This document shows, in pieces, positions 1 through 8,208 of a stretch of 64,000 bases of DNA. The stretch is from an uncultured Eubacterium sp. GTDB lineage: Bacteria; Bacillota; Clostridia; Lachnospirales; Lachnospiraceae. A model generated the notes under the pieces. It saw only the letters and a list, made by a program, of their open reading frames with translations. It was not told the origin of the DNA and searched no databases. A program made the position numbers and the translations under genes. The stretch's first letter is position 1, and every line of letters starts with the position of its first letter. The DNA is taken from the NCBI GenBank assembly GCA_934316845.1, contig CAKRDZ010000003.1, positions 45,777 to 109,776 on the forward strand, written 5' to 3'.

Positions 1-1
1 T

Positions 2-595
2 CCGACAGAGACAGCAGTGTATGAGTGGAATATGCTTGGAAATGGGAAGGACGGGAAATATGACTGGTGTATCCGTTATGAAATATCGGATGTGAGTACA
101 TCAATGGGTTCATGGAGATACTTGTATGCAGAAGATAAGGATAAATGGAGCCAGATTACAGATGAGGTTCTGCTGGAAGGGGTAACGTATTGGATGAGTA
201 TTGAAGGTAAGGAACTGACAAGCGACATGAGTGTAGCATTGAAACTTACAAAGTCTGACAAGTCGGAAATTATCAATTTAGATCAGACAAAAACATGGAC
301 TCAGACAGGTAGTGCAAGTATTTATTATTATGCATTTACTGCTCCCGAAGATGGTACATATCGATTTTCCGGAACTGCCTCGCAGAAAGAAACCTTGGAG
401 GACTGGAATTCTGTGCGATGCCAATTATATGGTATAGATGTGAAAGAGAGTGATATATATAATTTCGATGCGGAAACAAAGAAAGGAACCTTGCAAAAAG
501 ATGTAGAATTAAAAAAAGGTAATGTTGTCATTGCGGAAGTATATGTAAATGCTTATACTATGAGCGGTGATTTTACCATCACCAAGGTACAATAA
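2..595 (+). CDS. C-terminal part of secreted surface protein (5' end outside window)
   Basis: The reading frame is open from the first bases of the window and ends at TAA 593-595, so only about the last 197 residues are present. The residues match the C-terminal domain of the next gene (about residues 590-787 there) almost throughout, including the endings EDGTYRFSGTASQKET and MSGDFTITKVQ. The domain looks like a beta-rich module of extracellular proteins (GTYRFSGTA resembles pre-peptidase C-terminal-like folds), but I cannot name the family with certainty. The two genes are neighbours on the same strand and their 3' untranslated sequences are also alike, which points to a tandem duplication. 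The function is unknown; a wall or surface role is inferred from its paralogue, which has a signal peptide. Confidence 0.8.
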   Translation, partial: PTETAVYEWNMLGNGKDGKYDWCIRYEISDVSTSMGSWRYLYAEDKDKWSQITDEVLLEGVTYWMSIEGKELTSDMSVALKLTKSDKSEIINLDQTKTWTQTGSASIYYYAFTAPEDGTYRFSGTASQKETLEDWNSVRCQLYGIDVKESDIYNFDAETKKGTLQKDVELKKGNVVIAEVYVNAYTMSGDFTITKVQ

Positions 596-744
596 TGGAG
601 CTTTTCCCCTCTTGTGCTTAGCAAATTTATAAAAATATGTAAAGTACAAGGGGGGTTTTACGTAAAAGTGAAAAAATCGGAAAAAAAATCGGACATTTAT
701 GTGGTAGGATAAAAGAAATGTTTTAAAACAAGGAGGAAATGAAC

Positions 745-3108
745 ATGAAAAAAAGGAAACAAATGGTGGCACTGTTTGTTGCGGCGAGCATGTGTGTCGG
801 TATTGTATCTTCATCGTCAGCACAGGCAGCTCCGAAGATTAAATTAAGCACAAAGAGTATGACACTCAAGGTTGGACAGACCAGAAAACTGCTGGTAAAG
901 AAAAGTAAAAAAGCAGCCAAATGGTCTGTTGTATCAGGTAAAAAAGTGATACAGTTGAAAAACAAAAAGAAGAACAGTGTAAAAATTGTCGGTGTGAAAA
1001 AGGGAACTGCAAAAGTACAGGCAAAAATTGGAAAAACAAAATACTTTTGTAAAGTGAAGGTAAAAGAAACAAAGAATAAGCAGCCACAAAACACGCCGGC
1101 TCCGGTAGTTACAAATCAGCCTGTAGTTTCGAGTGCACCTGTAGTGAACAACCCATCGGTAATTGCAACGTCAAATCCGAATGTTTCAGCGAAGGAAAAA
1201 TACTGGGACAAATATATTACATTTTCCATGGTAACCACAGAAGGGGAAAATTGCTACCGGCGAGGTTCCAGTGATCATTTGGTTTATGAATGCAGTCAGG
1301 GCGAAACTGTGAAAGATCGGATCCCGGATTTATACAAACGTAAATTTTATGTGTATCCAGATGCGGGTGAACCAAGTGAAACAGTAATATCCAATGTTAT
1401 ATGGCACGATGAACCGTATCGTTCCGATGGAAGTGATGGGGGATATTATTCGTTTGAATTACATTTTATATGGAAGGGAATATCGTATTATCGTACATGT
1501 ACACTGAGTGCGACGTACAGCAGCAATCCGGCTCCTACGCAGGCACCTGGAAGCATAATCAATAAACTTCCGGAGAACATTAATGAAGAAGACCTTCAGG
1601 AAGCGAAAAAGTGGGATTACTATTTCCGATTAAGAGACAATACGGAGTTTGGAGTTTCTCACTGGGAACAGCCAAACAATAATACGATAGAAATTGAGCT
1701 GGAGGATGGGATGCAAAGTTTGAAAGAGGCGGTGCCTGATCCGGCAGCCTGTATTAAAGAGATAGCATTCAGCTCGATGAATACGGCAGAGGTTCTTGTC
1801 CGGGATGTTTCCTCATCAGTGGAATCGACTTCAAACGGAACAGATGGACTTTATTACAATTTCAAACTTTATTTTTATAGCAATGAAACCTGGTATTGTG
1901 AAAATATGGTAATGAGAGCTGTTTCGCATAAGGAAGAAGTGCAGGGAACGATTTTTGTTGGAGGTAAAAAACTGTCAGAAACAGAATTTGGTTATTTAGG
2001 ATTTGTAAGTAAGGATAATTCTGGGCGTTGCTATTATAGCAGCCAATATGATGGAGAAACTTTTGCAATCAGGGTACCGGCAGGAACTTATGATGTAGGT
2101 GTAAGTGTGCAGATGGCAGGGTATGATAATTTTATTCCGACAGGAACGGTAACGGTAGAAAAAGGTGTGGTTAACAATCTATCTCTGAGGATGATTATTA
2201 CCGGTGTTAGCGGAAAGGTAACCCAAAATGGTGCTAAACCGGAACAATCGTGCACGATCTATTTTATCAATAAGGAAGCCGGTGATTCAATAATCTCTTA
2301 TCAAACAGATGCGGATGGAAATTATAAGACGATGCTGCCGGAAGGAGATTACAAGGTGGAAGTTCAAGTGGGAATGGGGAAAGCATATTGTGGAGAATTA
2401 CAAGTGTCTGGAACAGAGAGCGAAATAAATAAAGATTTTGATGTAGAGGTAAAGAATCTTACGTTCGATCAACAGCAGAACTTCACGATGACAAAAGATG
2501 GAAAGTCTACGTTGTTCAAGTTTACACCGACAGAGACAGCAGTGTATGAGTGGAGTATGCTTGGAAATGGAAAGGACGGGAAATATGACTGGTGTATCGG
2601 TTATAAAGGTTTTTCAGGTTCATCAGGACACTTGTATGCAGATGATAAGGATAAATGGAGCTGTATTACAGATCAGGTTCTGATAGAAGGGGTAACGTAT
2701 TGGATGAGTATTGAAGGTAGTGAACTGGCAAGTGACATGAGTGTGGCATTGAAACTCACAAAGTCTGACGAGACGGAAATTATCAATTTGGACCAGTCAA
2801 AAACATGGGATCAGACATCAAGTGGTGTCAATACTTATTATTATGCATTTACCGCTCCCGAAGATGGTACATATCGATTTTCCGGAACTGCCTCGCAGAA
2901 AGAAACCTCGGAGAACTGGAATTCTGTGCAATGTCTATTATATGGTATAGATGTGGAAGAGAGTGATTCATATAATTTCGATGCGGAAACAAAGAAAGGA
3001 ACCTTGCAAAAAGATGTAGAATTAAAAAAAGGTAGTGTTGTCATTGTGAAAGTATATGTAAATGCTTATACTATGAGCGGTGATTTTACCATCACCAAGG
3101 TACAATAA
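745..3108 (+). CDS. Secreted multidomain surface protein with Big_2-like domain
   Basis: This is a predicted exported protein of 787 residues. GGAGG at 732-736 favours the ATG at 745 over the in-frame ATG at 739, which would leave only two bases of spacing. Residues 1-29 form a signal peptide ending in AQA. Residues 30-110 form a lysine-rich bacterial Ig-like (Big_2) domain (KLSTKSMTLKVGQTRKL). A Pro/Asn/Val linker follows (about 113-149). Two similar modules come next at about 151-258 and 288-393, both with W-D-x-Y near the start and a YY-x-F-x-L strand. After these are two carboxypeptidase-regulatory-like beta modules (about 395-575, e.g. GNYKTMLPEGDYKVEV). The C-terminal domain (about 590-787) is shared with the upstream gene. 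No LPXTG motif or S-layer repeats are visible, so attachment to the wall is unclear. A role in adhesion or the cell surface is inference. Confidence 0.8.
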   Translation: MKKRKQMVALFVAASMCVGIVSSSSAQAAPKIKLSTKSMTLKVGQTRKLLVKKSKKAAKWSVVSGKKVIQLKNKKKNSVKIVGVKKGTAKVQAKIGKTKYFCKVKVKETKNKQPQNTPAPVVTNQPVVSSAPVVNNPSVIATSNPNVSAKEKYWDKYITFSMVTTEGENCYRRGSSDHLVYECSQGETVKDRIPDLYKRKFYVYPDAGEPSETVISNVIWHDEPYRSDGSDGGYYSFELHFIWKGISYYRTCTLSATYSSNPAPTQAPGSIINKLPENINEEDLQEAKKWDYYFRLRDNTEFGVSHWEQPNNNTIEIELEDGMQSLKEAVPDPAACIKEIAFSSMNTAEVLVRDVSSSVESTSNGTDGLYYNFKLYFYSNETWYCENMVMRAVSHKEEVQGTIFVGGKKLSETEFGYLGFVSKDNSGRCYYSSQYDGETFAIRVPAGTYDVGVSVQMAGYDNFIPTGTVTVEKGVVNNLSLRMIITGVSGKVTQNGAKPEQSCTIYFINKEAGDSIISYQTDADGNYKTMLPEGDYKVEVQVGMGKAYCGELQVSGTESEINKDFDVEVKNLTFDQQQNFTMTKDGKSTLFKFTPTETAVYEWSMLGNGKDGKYDWCIGYKGFSGSSGHLYADDKDKWSCITDQVLIEGVTYWMSIEGSELASDMSVALKLTKSDETEIINLDQSKTWDQTSSGVNTYYYAFTAPEDGTYRFSGTASQKETSENWNSVQCLLYGIDVEESDSYNFDAETKKGTLQKDVELKKGSVVIVKVYVNAYTMSGDFTITKVQ

Positions 3109-3144
3109 TTCAGCCTTTCCTCTCTTTTGCTTTGTAAATATTTT

Positions 3145-3424
3145 TGGACAAAATGCTGAAAAAGCGAAAGCGATCGGTTTTACTTTCAAATGTCCGGATG
3201 CGTCTGGTTCGGACTCCGGTCTGGGAGTAGCAAGGGAAGCGACGTTGTATTCGATCATATTTACGAATACCATTCCGGAAGCGGTTAAGGAGGAGAAAGT
3301 TTCAGATATAGAGACGGCAAGTCTTGACATTTCAAAAGTAACATCGGATTTTCCATTCGATGTTACGGCTGCGGGTCATGATGAAGTAGAAGCGGTAGAT
3401 GAAGTGGTAGAACCTTCTGAATAA
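3145..3424 (+). pseudogene. 3' remnant of an unidentified gene
   Basis: A frame open from about 3080 to TAA 3422-3424 reads like real protein over its last 90 or so codons (for example FTFKCPDASGSDSGLG and SKVTSDFPFDVTAAG), with codon choice like the surrounding genes and an acidic tail. It has no own start or ribosome binding site; upstream it runs out of frame into the end of the preceding surface protein gene. The break lies near 3135-3145, just where the resemblance between the two 3' untranslated regions of the duplicated genes fades. I read it as the tail of an older gene whose front was lost when the duplication formed. I do not recognise the family. A fortuitous open frame is the alternative. 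Confidence 0.45.
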
Positions 3425-3446
3425 CTGGAAGGATAAAGGAAAAGGA

Positions 3447-3488
3447 GGCAGTCTGAAAAGCGGGTATGGCTGACAGGCTGCCTTTTTT
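3447..3488 (+). terminator. Rho-independent terminator
   Basis: A nine-base stem (GGCAGTCTG 3447-3455 with CAGGCTGCC 3474-3482, one G-T pair) is followed by six T. It ends transcription from the surface protein gene and the remnant. Confidence 0.8.
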
Positions 3489-3544
3489 GTTTCCATTTAA
3501 AAGGTGTTCTGTCTGGTTATTTTCACTTGCTCCCGCAAACCCCA

Positions 3545-3573
3545 TTGACTTTTCTTCCTCAAATAGGTATAAT
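3545..3573 (+). promoter_or_regulatory. Sigma-A type promoter of the DUF4846 gene
   Basis: TTGACT (3545-3550) and TATAAT (3568-3573) are separated by 17 bases, about 40 bases upstream of the start codon at 3613. Confidence 0.75.
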
Positions 3574-3612
3574 CACAAGTAGGAAAACGACGAAAAAAGG
3601 GGACTAGTACCT

Positions 3613-4566
3613 ATGAATTATAAAACCACAGTATTTTTATCCATTGCGCTTGGCGCGGTGCTTCTGATCGCAGCGATCGCAGGGATGCGTTATATGAATC
3701 CGGCACCGGAAGGTTATCGCAGCAGTTTTGAGACGGCGAAAGAACAGGCGACACCGCAGCCGACGCAGGCGGCGACGCCAAAGCCGACAGAAGAGCCGTT
3801 TACCGGCTTTTATGACACGGAGGCGATGACGTTAAAAGAGCGGATTCATACGCCCGAAGGATTTCACCGGGAAGAAGTGGATGAGAACAGTTTTGCCGCG
3901 TTTTTGGAAAATTATGCTTTGTATAAAGATGGAAAAAAAGTGAAATTGTACGATAAGTCATTGAAGCAGAATCAGGATGCACACGTTGCGGTATTAAAGA
4001 TGAAACTCGTAGAGGGCGATTTACAGCAGTGTGCCGATTCCATTATCCGTTTATATGCAGAATATTTTTACCAAAATAAAATGTATGATAAGATGAATTT
4101 CCATCTTGTCAATGGATTTGCCTGTGAGTTCAGCAAATGGGCAGAGGGGATGCGTGTGGCTGTTTCTGGTTCATCAACGACATGGACACAGAGTGCGTCA
4201 GCCAATGACGATGAGACAGTTTTTGAAAAATATCTTCGCTTTGTGTTTGCATATGCCAGCACGATCTCATTGAGCGATGAGTCTAAGAAGATAAAGAAAA
4301 CAGAGATTCAGGCAGGAGATATTTTTGTGCAGGGCGGAAGTCCGGGACATGCGGTTATGGTACTGGATGTGTGTACGGACGACAACGGACGGAAAGCATT
4401 TTTGCTTGGACAGGGATTTATGCCGGCACAGCAGTTTCATGTGCTGAAAAATCCGCTGCATGAAGACGATCCGTGGTATTATGTGGATGAACTTACCTAT
4501 CCGCTCCAGACGCCGGAGTATACGTTTAAAAAAGGGAGTTTGAAACGCCCGGAATGTATGCAGTAA
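3613..4566 (+). CDS. Membrane-anchored DUF4846 protein
   Basis: The 317-residue product has one N-terminal membrane segment (about residues 5-25), a Thr/Pro/Ala-rich stalk (QATPQPTQAATPKPTEEP) and an extracytoplasmic domain. That domain matches my recollection of DUF4846 in the motif GDIFVQGGSPGHAVMVLD at about residue 235, followed by QGFMPAQQFHVL and NP-x5-DPWYY. The conserved His in GHAV and the overall pattern recall cysteine-protease-like or transglutaminase-like folds, but no activity is established to my knowledge. The gene is monocistronic, with its own promoter, and lies between a terminator and the promoter of the next unit. The family call is by motif recall only. Confidence 0.75.
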   Translation: MNYKTTVFLSIALGAVLLIAAIAGMRYMNPAPEGYRSSFETAKEQATPQPTQAATPKPTEEPFTGFYDTEAMTLKERIHTPEGFHREEVDENSFAAFLENYALYKDGKKVKLYDKSLKQNQDAHVAVLKMKLVEGDLQQCADSIIRLYAEYFYQNKMYDKMNFHLVNGFACEFSKWAEGMRVAVSGSSTTWTQSASANDDETVFEKYLRFVFAYASTISLSDESKKIKKTEIQAGDIFVQGGSPGHAVMVLDVCTDDNGRKAFLLGQGFMPAQQFHVLKNPLHEDDPWYYVDELTYPLQTPEYTFKKGSLKRPECMQ

Positions 4567-4585
4567 TATTTTCGTGGAAAAGGAC

Positions 4586-4613
4586 TTGATTTTTTTTGAA
4601 AATGCGTTATAAT
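4586..4613 (+). promoter_or_regulatory. Promoter of the small membrane peptide and tRNA-Pro unit
   Basis: TTGATT (4586-4591) and TATAAT (4608-4613) are separated by 16 bases. No other good promoter is visible before the tRNA gene, so both may share this start. Confidence 0.6.
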
Positions 4614-4654
4614 AAATAGTGCAAGTTCAAAATCCAAGAGAAAGGATGAGGGGC

Positions 4655-4774
4655 ATGGTATTACTTGGAGTCGGCGTAGGAGTCGCTATTATAGCAGTGG
4701 TAATTGTTGTTGGGGCAGTTTCTGCGATTGTAGCTGCTGCAAAAGATTCATTAAAAGACGATGACGAGATGTAA
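4655..4774 (+). CDS. Small hydrophobic membrane peptide, 39 residues
   Basis: The ATG at 4655 follows AAGGATGAGG at a usable distance, and the frame ends at TAA 4772-4774. Residues 2-28 are almost only Val, Ile, Leu, Ala and Gly (MVLLGVGVGVAIIAVV at the start) and form one membrane helix. The tail KDSLKDDDEM is acidic. A strong promoter lies about 42 bases upstream and the tRNA-Pro gene begins 39 bases downstream. I know no named family for it. It could be a small regulatory or stress membrane peptide, or a one-component toxin-like peptide, but nothing in the context decides this. Coding status rests on the ribosome binding site, the promoter and the amphipathic composition. Confidence 0.55.
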   Translation: MVLLGVGVGVAIIAVVIVVGAVSAIVAAAKDSLKDDDEM

Positions 4775-4813
4775 CGCCTGTTATTGATTTTTGACTGGAT
4801 GGAGGATAAGAGA

Positions 4814-4888
4814 CGGGGTATGGCTCAGCTTGGCTAGAGCGCATCGTTCGGGACGATGAGGTCGCAGGTTCGAATCCTGTTACCCCGA
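4814..4888 (+). tRNA. tRNA-Pro (anticodon CGG)
   Basis: It folds as a full cloverleaf: acceptor CGGGGTA with TACCCCG, D stem GCTC/GAGC, anticodon stem CATCG/CGATG with loop TTCGGGA (anticodon CGG), T stem GCAGG/CCTGT with loop TTCGAAT, and discriminator A. The 3' CCA is not encoded. It reads the proline codon CCG. Confidence 0.95.
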
Positions 4889-4897
4889 TGATTAGGA

Positions 4898-4953
4898 AGG
4901 AGAAGCTACGAAGCGGCAGATGTCACATCAGCTGCCGGTTGGCTTCTCTTTTT
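4898..4953 (+). terminator. Terminator after tRNA-Pro
   Basis: A two-part hairpin has outer GAGAAGC (4900-4906) with GCTTCTC (4942-4948) and inner CGGCAG with CTGCCG, followed by a T run. Confidence 0.8.
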
Positions 4954-4987
4954 GTAACACGAGAGTCTGGAAAGGAAGGATTGGGAT

Positions 4988-5698
4988 ATGATTTCAAAAC
5001 GATGGATGCAGAGAGTCTTTACCGTTGCGGTCGTCTGTGTCAGTTGTTCCCTTTTTTTCTGCAGTGAGATCTGCAGGGCAAAGACAGCGGCGAAAACGAC
5101 GAAAGTGCATACCTATAAAGATGGTTTTACGTACCAGAAACTGGATTCGGAAATCATCGCGCGGATGCGTGGAAAATCTTATAAAAAAGGGGCAAAGATC
5201 CCGCTCAGTCAGCTCCGGTATCTCAAGATCCGTTATATTGATTTTGATGGAATGGAGCAGCAAGGGGAGATGGTGGTTCATAAAAAGATCGCCAAAGCAA
5301 CCTGTAAAGTATTTTACGAATTGTATCAGATAAAGTATCCGATTGCCCGGATGCAGCTGGTGGACGAATACGATGCCGATGACGAGGCATCGATGGCGGC
5401 AAACAATACGTCCGCCTTTAATTACCGCAAAGTGGCAAATTCTTCCAAAATGTCCAAGCATAGCCAGGGACTTGCCATTGACATCAATCCAAGGATCAAC
5501 CCTTACATTACCAAGTATGGCATCGCGCCGGCAAACAGCAAGGTGTACCGTAACCGGGATGCGGCGACATGCCGCGGCAAATACCGGGATCATATGATCC
5601 ACCGGGGAGATGAGGTGTACCGCATTTTCAAAAAATATGGGTTTTCCTGGGGCGGTGACTGGAAACATTCCAAAGATTACCAGCATTTTGAAAGATAG
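4988..5698 (+). CDS. M15 family D-Ala-D-Ala carboxypeptidase-like protein
   Basis: This predicted secreted zinc peptidase of 236 residues acts on peptidoglycan stem peptides. An N-terminal hydrophobic segment (about residues 10-27) serves as signal or anchor. The M15 (VanY/peptidase M15_4) signature is visible: SKHSQGLAID at about residues 156-165 carries the zinc-binding His and Asp, and DYQHFE at the extreme C-terminus carries the last zinc His, with GGDW just before it. The length fits the family. It is followed after 27 bases by a MATE pump gene. Whether the substrate is the D-Ala-D-Ala or the L-Ala-D-Glu bond cannot be told from sequence. Confidence 0.88.
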   Translation: MISKRWMQRVFTVAVVCVSCSLFFCSEICRAKTAAKTTKVHTYKDGFTYQKLDSEIIARMRGKSYKKGAKIPLSQLRYLKIRYIDFDGMEQQGEMVVHKKIAKATCKVFYELYQIKYPIARMQLVDEYDADDEASMAANNTSAFNYRKVANSSKMSKHSQGLAIDINPRINPYITKYGIAPANSKVYRNRDAATCRGKYRDHMIHRGDEVYRIFKKYGFSWGGDWKHSKDYQHFER

Positions 5699-5725
5699 GA
5701 AGTTTTAGAAAGAAGGTGTATCCTT

Positions 5726-7069
5726 GTGGTAAAAGATCTTACCAAAGGAAACGTTCGACCGGTATTGTGGAGTTTTACAATACCGATGTTTATCAGTGTT
5801 GTATTTCAGCAGTTGTATAATATTGCGGATAGTGCGATCGCAGGGCGTTTTGCCGGAGAAGACGCACTGGCGGCGGTCGGAGCCTCGTATCCGATCACGA
5901 TGATCTTTATGGCAATTGCCATCGGCTGCAATGTTGGGTGCGCTGTCGTGATCTCGTCATATTTTGGAGCCGGTGATATCCGGCGGATGAAAACCGCCAT
6001 ATCCACGACGCTGATCGCGAGTACGGTGCTTGCGACGATTTTGACAATATTTGGATTATTGACATCTTCTTATCTGATGCAGATGATGAATACACCGCAT
6101 AATATATTTGATGCGGGGGATATTTATCTTAAAATATACATTGGAGGCATGGTATTCCTGTTTTGCTACAATGTGGCGACCGGGATCTTTACGGCGCTTG
6201 GAGATTCTAAAACACCGCTGTATTTTCTGATCGGATCTTCCGTCGGAAATGTGGTGCTCGATTATCTGTTTGTTGCAATATTTCATTTCGGGGTATCCGG
6301 TGTCGGCTGGGCGACCTTTCTCGCACAGGGAATTGCCGGCATTCTGGCAGTAGTAACGCTGTTACGACGGGTGGCAAAACTGCCGACCGGGCATGGCAAA
6401 GTGATGCTGTATTCGAAATCCATGCTTCGCCGTATCGCTAAAATTGCGGTGCCAAGCATCTTACAGCAGAGTTTTGTCTCGGTAGGAAATATTTTTATCC
6501 AAAGCCTTGTAAATTCCTTTGGATCTGCAGTGATCGCCGGATATTCGGCGGCGGTTAAATTAAACACGTTTACGATCACATCCTTTTCGACATTAGGCAA
6601 CGCGCTGTCGAGTTTTTCCGCCCAGAATATCGGTGCGGCAAAGATAGACCGTGTGCGGAAAGGGTTTCGGGCAGGTACGATGCTTGCCTGGATCATCGCA
6701 GTTCCGTTTTTCGTCTTATTTTTCTTTTTTGGAAATGAGATGCTCCGGATTTTTATGGAAAATCCGACCGGTGGCGCGATGAAAGCGGGAATGGAATTTT
6801 TGAAGATCGTATCCCCGTTTTATTTTATCATTTCAGTAAAACTGCTGGCAGACGGATTGCTTCGCGGAAGCAGCGCGATGATCGGATTTATGGTTTCTAC
6901 TTTTACGGATCTGATTCTGCGTGTGATCCTGGCGTATGTTTTTGCCGGCATATTTGGAAGTACCGGGATATGGATGTCCTGGCCGGTTGGATGGAGTATA
7001 TCAGCGGTTATTTCGCTGCTGTTTTATCGATATACATGGAAACAATTATCAGTTGAAAGGAGATCATAA
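5726..7069 (+). CDS. MATE family multidrug/cation efflux transporter
   Basis: The 447-residue integral membrane protein has twelve predicted helices and the MATE layout of two six-helix halves. Typical features are the start LTKGNVRPVLWSFTIPMF, QQLYNIADSAIAGRF in helix 1-2 and the second-half equivalent beginning at about residue 240 (ILQQSFVSVGNIFIQ). Translation starts at GTG 5726, seven bases after AAGGTG. MATE proteins export drugs or metabolites in exchange for H+ or Na+; the substrate here is unknown. The stop is two bases before the start of the CobW-type gene, so the two are probably co-transcribed, which may hint at a link with metal stress. Confidence 0.9.
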   Translation: MVKDLTKGNVRPVLWSFTIPMFISVVFQQLYNIADSAIAGRFAGEDALAAVGASYPITMIFMAIAIGCNVGCAVVISSYFGAGDIRRMKTAISTTLIASTVLATILTIFGLLTSSYLMQMMNTPHNIFDAGDIYLKIYIGGMVFLFCYNVATGIFTALGDSKTPLYFLIGSSVGNVVLDYLFVAIFHFGVSGVGWATFLAQGIAGILAVVTLLRRVAKLPTGHGKVMLYSKSMLRRIAKIAVPSILQQSFVSVGNIFIQSLVNSFGSAVIAGYSAAVKLNTFTITSFSTLGNALSSFSAQNIGAAKIDRVRKGFRAGTMLAWIIAVPFFVLFFFFGNEMLRIFMENPTGGAMKAGMEFLKIVSPFYFIISVKLLADGLLRGSSAMIGFMVSTFTDLILRVILAYVFAGIFGSTGIWMSWPVGWSISAVISLLFYRYTWKQLSVERRS

Positions 7070-7071
7070 AA

Positions 7072-8193
7072 ATGACAAAAATTGACATTATTTCAGGCTT
7101 TTTAGGAGCCGGAAAGACAACCTTGATCAAAAAATTAATTGAAGAAGCATTTACAGGAGAAAAACTTGTATTAATTGAAAATGAATTTGGAGAAATCGGA
7201 ATTGACGGAGGTTTTTTGAAAGATTCCGGAATCAATATTACAGAGATGAATTCCGGCTGTATCTGCTGCTCCCTCGTAGGAGATTTTGGCACCGCATTGG
7301 CAGAAGTGCTTGAAAAATATGCACCGGACCGTATCATCATTGAGCCATCGGGAGTTGGTAAACTTTCGGATGTCATCAAAGCCGTTCTCGGTGTGAAGGA
7401 AAAAGTAGCAGAGGACAGCGTGGTACTCAACAGTTTTACGACCGTTGCCGATGCAACAAAATGCAAAATGTATATGAAGAACTTTGGTGAGTTTTACAAT
7501 AATCAGGTAGAACATGCCGGAACGATCGTACTCAGCCGTACCGCCAATATGAAAGAAGATAAATTACAGGCGTGCATCGATCTGATCCGTACGCAGAACT
7601 CAGAGGCTTCTATTATTACGACGCCTTGGGATCAGATCAACGGAAAACAGATTCTGGATGCGATGGAAAAGAGAAACGATCTTGTGAAAGAATTGCTCGA
7701 AGAAGAGGACGTTTGTCCGGAATGTGGACATCATCATGAGCATGGCGAAGAGTGTGACCACGACCACCATCACGAGCATCACCATGACCACGAGCATGAT
7801 CACGACCATGAGCATCACCATGATCACGACCATCATCATGAACATGGCGAAGAATGCACTTGTGGCTGCCATGACCACGATCATGAACATCATCATCACC
7901 ATCACCATGCGGATGAAGTGTTCTCAAGCATTGGTATTGAGACAGCGCACAAATATAATGAAGCAGAGCTGAAAGACATTTTGGACAAGCTTGCTAACGA
8001 TAAAGTACAGATGGGAACCATTCTTCGTTCCAAAGGTATCGTCGCTTCCGAAGAAGGCGAATGGTATCATTTTGATCTCGTTCCGGGTGAATATGAAGTA
8101 CGCCGCGGGGCAGCGGATTACACGGGAAGAATCTGTGTGATCGGATCGAAACTGGATGAAGCAGGTCTTCGTGGTCTGTTTGCCGGAAAATAA
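7072..8193 (+). CDS. CobW/COG0523 GTPase with very His-rich metal-binding loop
   Basis: This 373-residue G3E-family GTPase is likely a metal (zinc) insertase or chaperone. The P-loop GFLGAGKTT is at residues 9-17, the family's metal motif CICC at 63-66, and the CobW C-terminal domain lies after about residue 285. Between them, about residues 214-280 are almost only His, Asp, Glu and Cys (CPECGHHHEH at the start, then CTCGCHDH), a large metal-storage or sensing loop. The expected guanine motif [NS]KxD appears as SRTA (VLSRTANM), which is unusual. The gene sits between a MATE pump and a second CobW-like gene, with spacing that suggests one operon. No Zur or other operator could be identified. 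The client protein is unknown. Confidence 0.9.
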   Translation: MTKIDIISGFLGAGKTTLIKKLIEEAFTGEKLVLIENEFGEIGIDGGFLKDSGINITEMNSGCICCSLVGDFGTALAEVLEKYAPDRIIIEPSGVGKLSDVIKAVLGVKEKVAEDSVVLNSFTTVADATKCKMYMKNFGEFYNNQVEHAGTIVLSRTANMKEDKLQACIDLIRTQNSEASIITTPWDQINGKQILDAMEKRNDLVKELLEEEDVCPECGHHHEHGEECDHDHHHEHHHDHEHDHDHEHHHDHDHHHEHGEECTCGCHDHDHEHHHHHHHADEVFSSIGIETAHKYNEAELKDILDKLANDKVQMGTILRSKGIVASEEGEWYHFDLVPGEYEVRRGAADYTGRICVIGSKLDEAGLRGLFAGK

Positions 8194-8208
8194 AGGAGGA
8201 CGCCAGAT

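Noticed and set aside
4994..5686. A 230-codon minus-strand open frame opposite the M15 peptidase
   Set aside because: The plus strand carries the catalytic motifs; the reverse frame has no motif or ribosome binding site.
7600..7927. Two minus-strand open frames of about 100 codons inside the CobW gene
   Set aside because: They are mirror images of the His-rich repeat (Met/Val- and Arg/His-rich products) with no ribosome binding site.
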